The translations under genes and the position numbers were made by a program. Below the pieces are notes generated by a model. That model worked only from the letters and a program-made list of their open reading frames with translations, did no database searches and was not told where the DNA came from. From NCBI GenBank assembly GCA_964589375.1, contig CAZPSA010000052.1, positions 1 through 8,389 on the forward strand: 8,389 bases of DNA, read 5' to 3'. The stretch comes from CAG-533 sp964589375 (GTDB lineage Bacteria > Bacillota_I > Bacilli_A > RF39 > UBA660). Numbering within the stretch: the first letter of the stretch is position 1; every line of letters starts with the position of its first letter. This document shows positions 6,987 through 8,389 of the stretch, one piece after another.

Positions 6987-7856
6987 TTATAGAATTTCAT
7001 CTATTCTGTCAAAAGTTATATTTTTAATATTCTCTTTCTTTACATCATTAATTATTGATTTATAAACACGATTATAGTCTGGCTCATTATTATTTATTGC
7101 TCCCATATTTTTAGCAATTAAATCGAAAGTATTATCATCGTAATTACTTACTTTATAACGTAATTGATAAATATTAGGATAGTACTTATTTAAAGTTATA
7201 AGAATATATGAAGCTACATCTTTAAGTGGCAAAACATTTTCATTAATTGCCGTCATAGCCGCTAAATTATACGCAACCGTATTTTCATCAAGACACGGCC
7301 ATAAAATACCTGGGGTATCTAATAATAGAATTTTATGTTTAGTTTTAAGCCAATTATTATTTTTAGTAACACCTGGCATATTTCCAACATTTGCGACTTT
7401 TTTACCAGCAATTTTGTTAATAAGAGTACTTTTTCCTACGTTAGGTATTCCAATTACAGCAGCTTTTATTTCTTTAGGTTTCATTCCATTTTTTATTCTT
7501 TTGGCATTAAGTTCTTTGACGTATTCTTCAGTTACTGTAATAATTTTTTTATAATCAATTGAAGAATTAATATCCACTAGTATAACAGTATAGCCCTTAC
7601 TTTCATAATATTTGACCCATTTATTAGTTTCAGTTATATCACATAAATCTTTTTTGGTCATAATTAAAATTCTTTTTTTATTTCCTACTAATGTATCAAT
7701 ATCTTTAATTTTAGATGAGTATGGTATGCGCGCATCTATCAATTCGTATACAATATCAATTAAAGGCATAGCTTCTTTTAGTAGGCGTTTAGTCTTTTGC
7801 ATATGACCTGGGTACCAGTTAATGGAAGTACTAGAAAAACTTTTTTCTTCTTTCAT
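6987..7856 (-). CDS. rbgA: Ribosome biogenesis GTPase RbgA (YlqF)
   Basis: RbgA is a circularly permuted GTPase that acts in late assembly of the 50S ribosomal subunit. At 289 aa it is close to the roughly 280 aa usual for the family. The permuted motif order is clear. WYPGHM is at residues 14-19, and His18 corresponds to the catalytic histidine known from B. subtilis RbgA. DARIP is at 41-45, G4 as TKKD at 67-70, G1/P-loop GIPNVGKST at 136-144, the G2 region PGVTKNNNW at 161-169, and G3 DTPGILWP at 180-187. G4 has Thr where RbgA usually has Asn (NKxD). TKxD also occurs in the SRP GTPases, so guanine binding is probably retained. The C-terminal 100 residues match the helical domain of the family. 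The ATG start has AGGAGG seven bases upstream (7864-7869), inside the end of the preceding gene. rnhB follows after 24 bp, the conserved Bacillota order. Confidence 0.95.
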   Translation of the reverse strand: MKEEKSFSSTSINWYPGHMQKTKRLLKEAMPLIDIVYELIDARIPYSSKIKDIDTLVGNKKRILIMTKKDLCDITETNKWVKYYESKGYTVILVDINSSIDYKKIITVTEEYVKELNAKRIKNGMKPKEIKAAVIGIPNVGKSTLINKIAGKKVANVGNMPGVTKNNNWLKTKHKILLLDTPGILWPCLDENTVAYNLAAMTAINENVLPLKDVASYILITLNKYYPNIYQLRYKVSNYDDNTFDLIAKNMGAINNNEPDYNRVYKSIINDVKKENIKNITFDRIDEIL

Positions 7857-8287
7857 TATAAATCCTCCTTTACCTTTGATAAATCTCCATTTATTATAAT
7901 GGGAGCAAACCCTTGAATTTCATCATACAATACGCCTTTGGGAATATCATTATATAAATATATCTTTTTATTCAATCTAAATGCATCGTACATTTCCAAA
8001 AATGTTGCACCACCTATATAATTTTTTTCTATTTTTCTTTCAGTATTTTTATCAAAATTTAAAACCAGTACTGCCTCCATATTTTTTATAGTGTCTTCGC
8101 TCTGTTTATACATTTTTGCTTTAAATTTCTGATGTTCAGCACTACCTAAATTCCACATTTTTTCTTCTGTGGCTGGGTCATCATAACAGTTAGGTAAAAA
8201 TACTTCTATCTTGTTTTTTTCTAATTCATTTTTTATATTTGGAATTCTATTATAAAACTTTTTACTACATATTATTAATATTTTCAT
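7856..8287 (-). CDS. Nucleoside 2-deoxyribosyltransferase-like protein (143 aa)
   Basis: This is a small, soluble, probably cytoplasmic protein with an alternating strand/helix pattern of Rossmann-like type. Strand 1 is at residues 2-7 (KILIIC), a second strand is near 28-32, a third (AVLVLNFDKN) at 72-81, and a fourth (KKIYLYN) near 107-113. The glycine-rich turn followed by a glutamate (YIGGATFLEM, residues 90-99; Glu98) and an amphipathic helix matches the layout of nucleoside 2-deoxyribosyltransferases and their relatives. In those enzymes this Glu attacks the sugar C1' of a nucleoside. The substrate here cannot be read from sequence, and nucleotide binding without catalysis is possible. 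The ATG start has an AAGGAG site (8295-8300) seven bases upstream. The TAA stop shares one base with the rbgA start (TAATG), suggesting translational coupling. It is not part of the usual rbgA neighbourhood in Bacillus. Confidence 0.62.
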   Translation of the reverse strand: MKILIICSKKFYNRIPNIKNELEKNKIEVFLPNCYDDPATEEKMWNLGSAEHQKFKAKMYKQSEDTIKNMEAVLVLNFDKNTERKIEKNYIGGATFLEMYDAFRLNKKIYLYNDIPKGVLYDEIQGFAPIIINGDLSKVKEDL

Positions 8288-8303
8288 ACAATAACTCCTT
8301 ATT

Positions 8304-8389
8304 TTAATTTTTACTACTTTCTTCTAAATATTTATTGTAAAATTCATCCATTGAAGATATATACTTTTGATCTTGTATTATTCTATATT
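8304..8389 (-). CDS. 3' end of an unidentified gene (partial)
   Basis: One minus-strand frame stays open from the right edge to a TAA stop at 8304-8306. It gives the last 27 residues of a protein, ending in a charged tail (MDEFYNKYLEESSKN). The other two minus-strand frames hit stops within the first few codons from the edge. The tail is rich in Glu, Lys, Asn and Tyr, like its neighbours. The stop lies 16 bases before the next start codon, and the next gene's Shine-Dalgarno sits in that gap, so the two are very probably co-transcribed. The fragment is too short to assign a family. It does not look like the C-terminus of ribosomal protein L19, which precedes rbgA in Bacillus subtilis. Confidence 0.6.
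   Translation of the reverse strand, partial: YRIIQDQKYISSMDEFYNKYLEESSKN

Noticed and set aside
1312..7806. Other plus-strand open frames (for example 1312-1497, 2068-2298, 6102-6302, 6355-6630, 7335-7562, 7612-7806)
   Set aside because: All lie opposite conserved minus-strand genes with identified motifs, and none shows a recognisable domain.
8304..8389. Partial upstream gene as ribosomal protein L19 (rplS), the usual neighbour of rbgA
   Set aside because: The 27 visible residues are acidic and end in ESSKN, unlike the basic L19 C-terminus.
1..8389. CRISPR array, tRNA/rRNA genes, riboswitches, phage genes
   Set aside because: No regularly spaced repeats, cloverleaf-like segments, long leader regions or phage-type proteins were seen; gene junctions are too short for riboswitches.

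Overview
The window is a strongly AT-rich stretch of bacterial chromosome. Every gene I can support lies on the minus strand, so transcription runs from the right edge (8389) towards base 1. Shine-Dalgarno sites are strong and canonical, and the genetic code is standard: all 15 tryptophans are TGG and no reading frame is broken by TGA. The cluster rbgA - rnhB - topA is a Bacillota signature (Bacillus subtilis has rbgA-rnhB-...-dprA-topA). A lipoteichoic-acid-synthase-type enzyme fits a Gram-positive envelope. Low GC, tight packing and TAA/TAG-only stops suggest a reduced-genome member of Bacilli/Erysipelotrichia or an uncultured Mollicutes relative (RF39-like). The taxon is inference.

Right part (8389 to 2142), one apparent operon. 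It runs: the 3' end of an unidentified gene, a small nucleoside-2-deoxyribosyltransferase-like protein, RbgA (50S subunit assembly GTPase), RNase HII, an LtaS-type membrane phosphoglycerol transferase, and topoisomerase I. Spacings are 24 bp or less, and three junctions overlap. I see no internal promoter. The operon ends in an intrinsic terminator whose stem starts inside the topA coding end. The genes join ribosome assembly, R-loop and ribonucleotide removal, supercoil relaxation and envelope polymer synthesis, which are growth-linked housekeeping tasks.

Left part (2164 to 60). A candidate promoter is built into the topA terminator. It would drive a two-gene unit encoding an RnfC-like iron-sulfur protein and an RnfD-like membrane protein, and this unit ends in its own terminator. 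Both proteins are divergent. The RnfC homologue keeps two 4Fe-4S motifs but has lost the glycine-rich nucleotide/flavin loop. The RnfD homologue lacks a recognisable covalent-FMN threonine motif. RnfG, E, A and B are not in the window, but it ends only 103 bases after rnfD.

Extreme left (1-59) has no gene I can support. It holds a short GC-rich block (about 21-44) that looks foreign to its surroundings and resembles the edge of a dispersed repeat or insertion element.

The most interesting item is the apparently stripped-down RnfC/RnfD pair. The rest is conserved housekeeping with two start-codon corrections and compact regulatory architecture.
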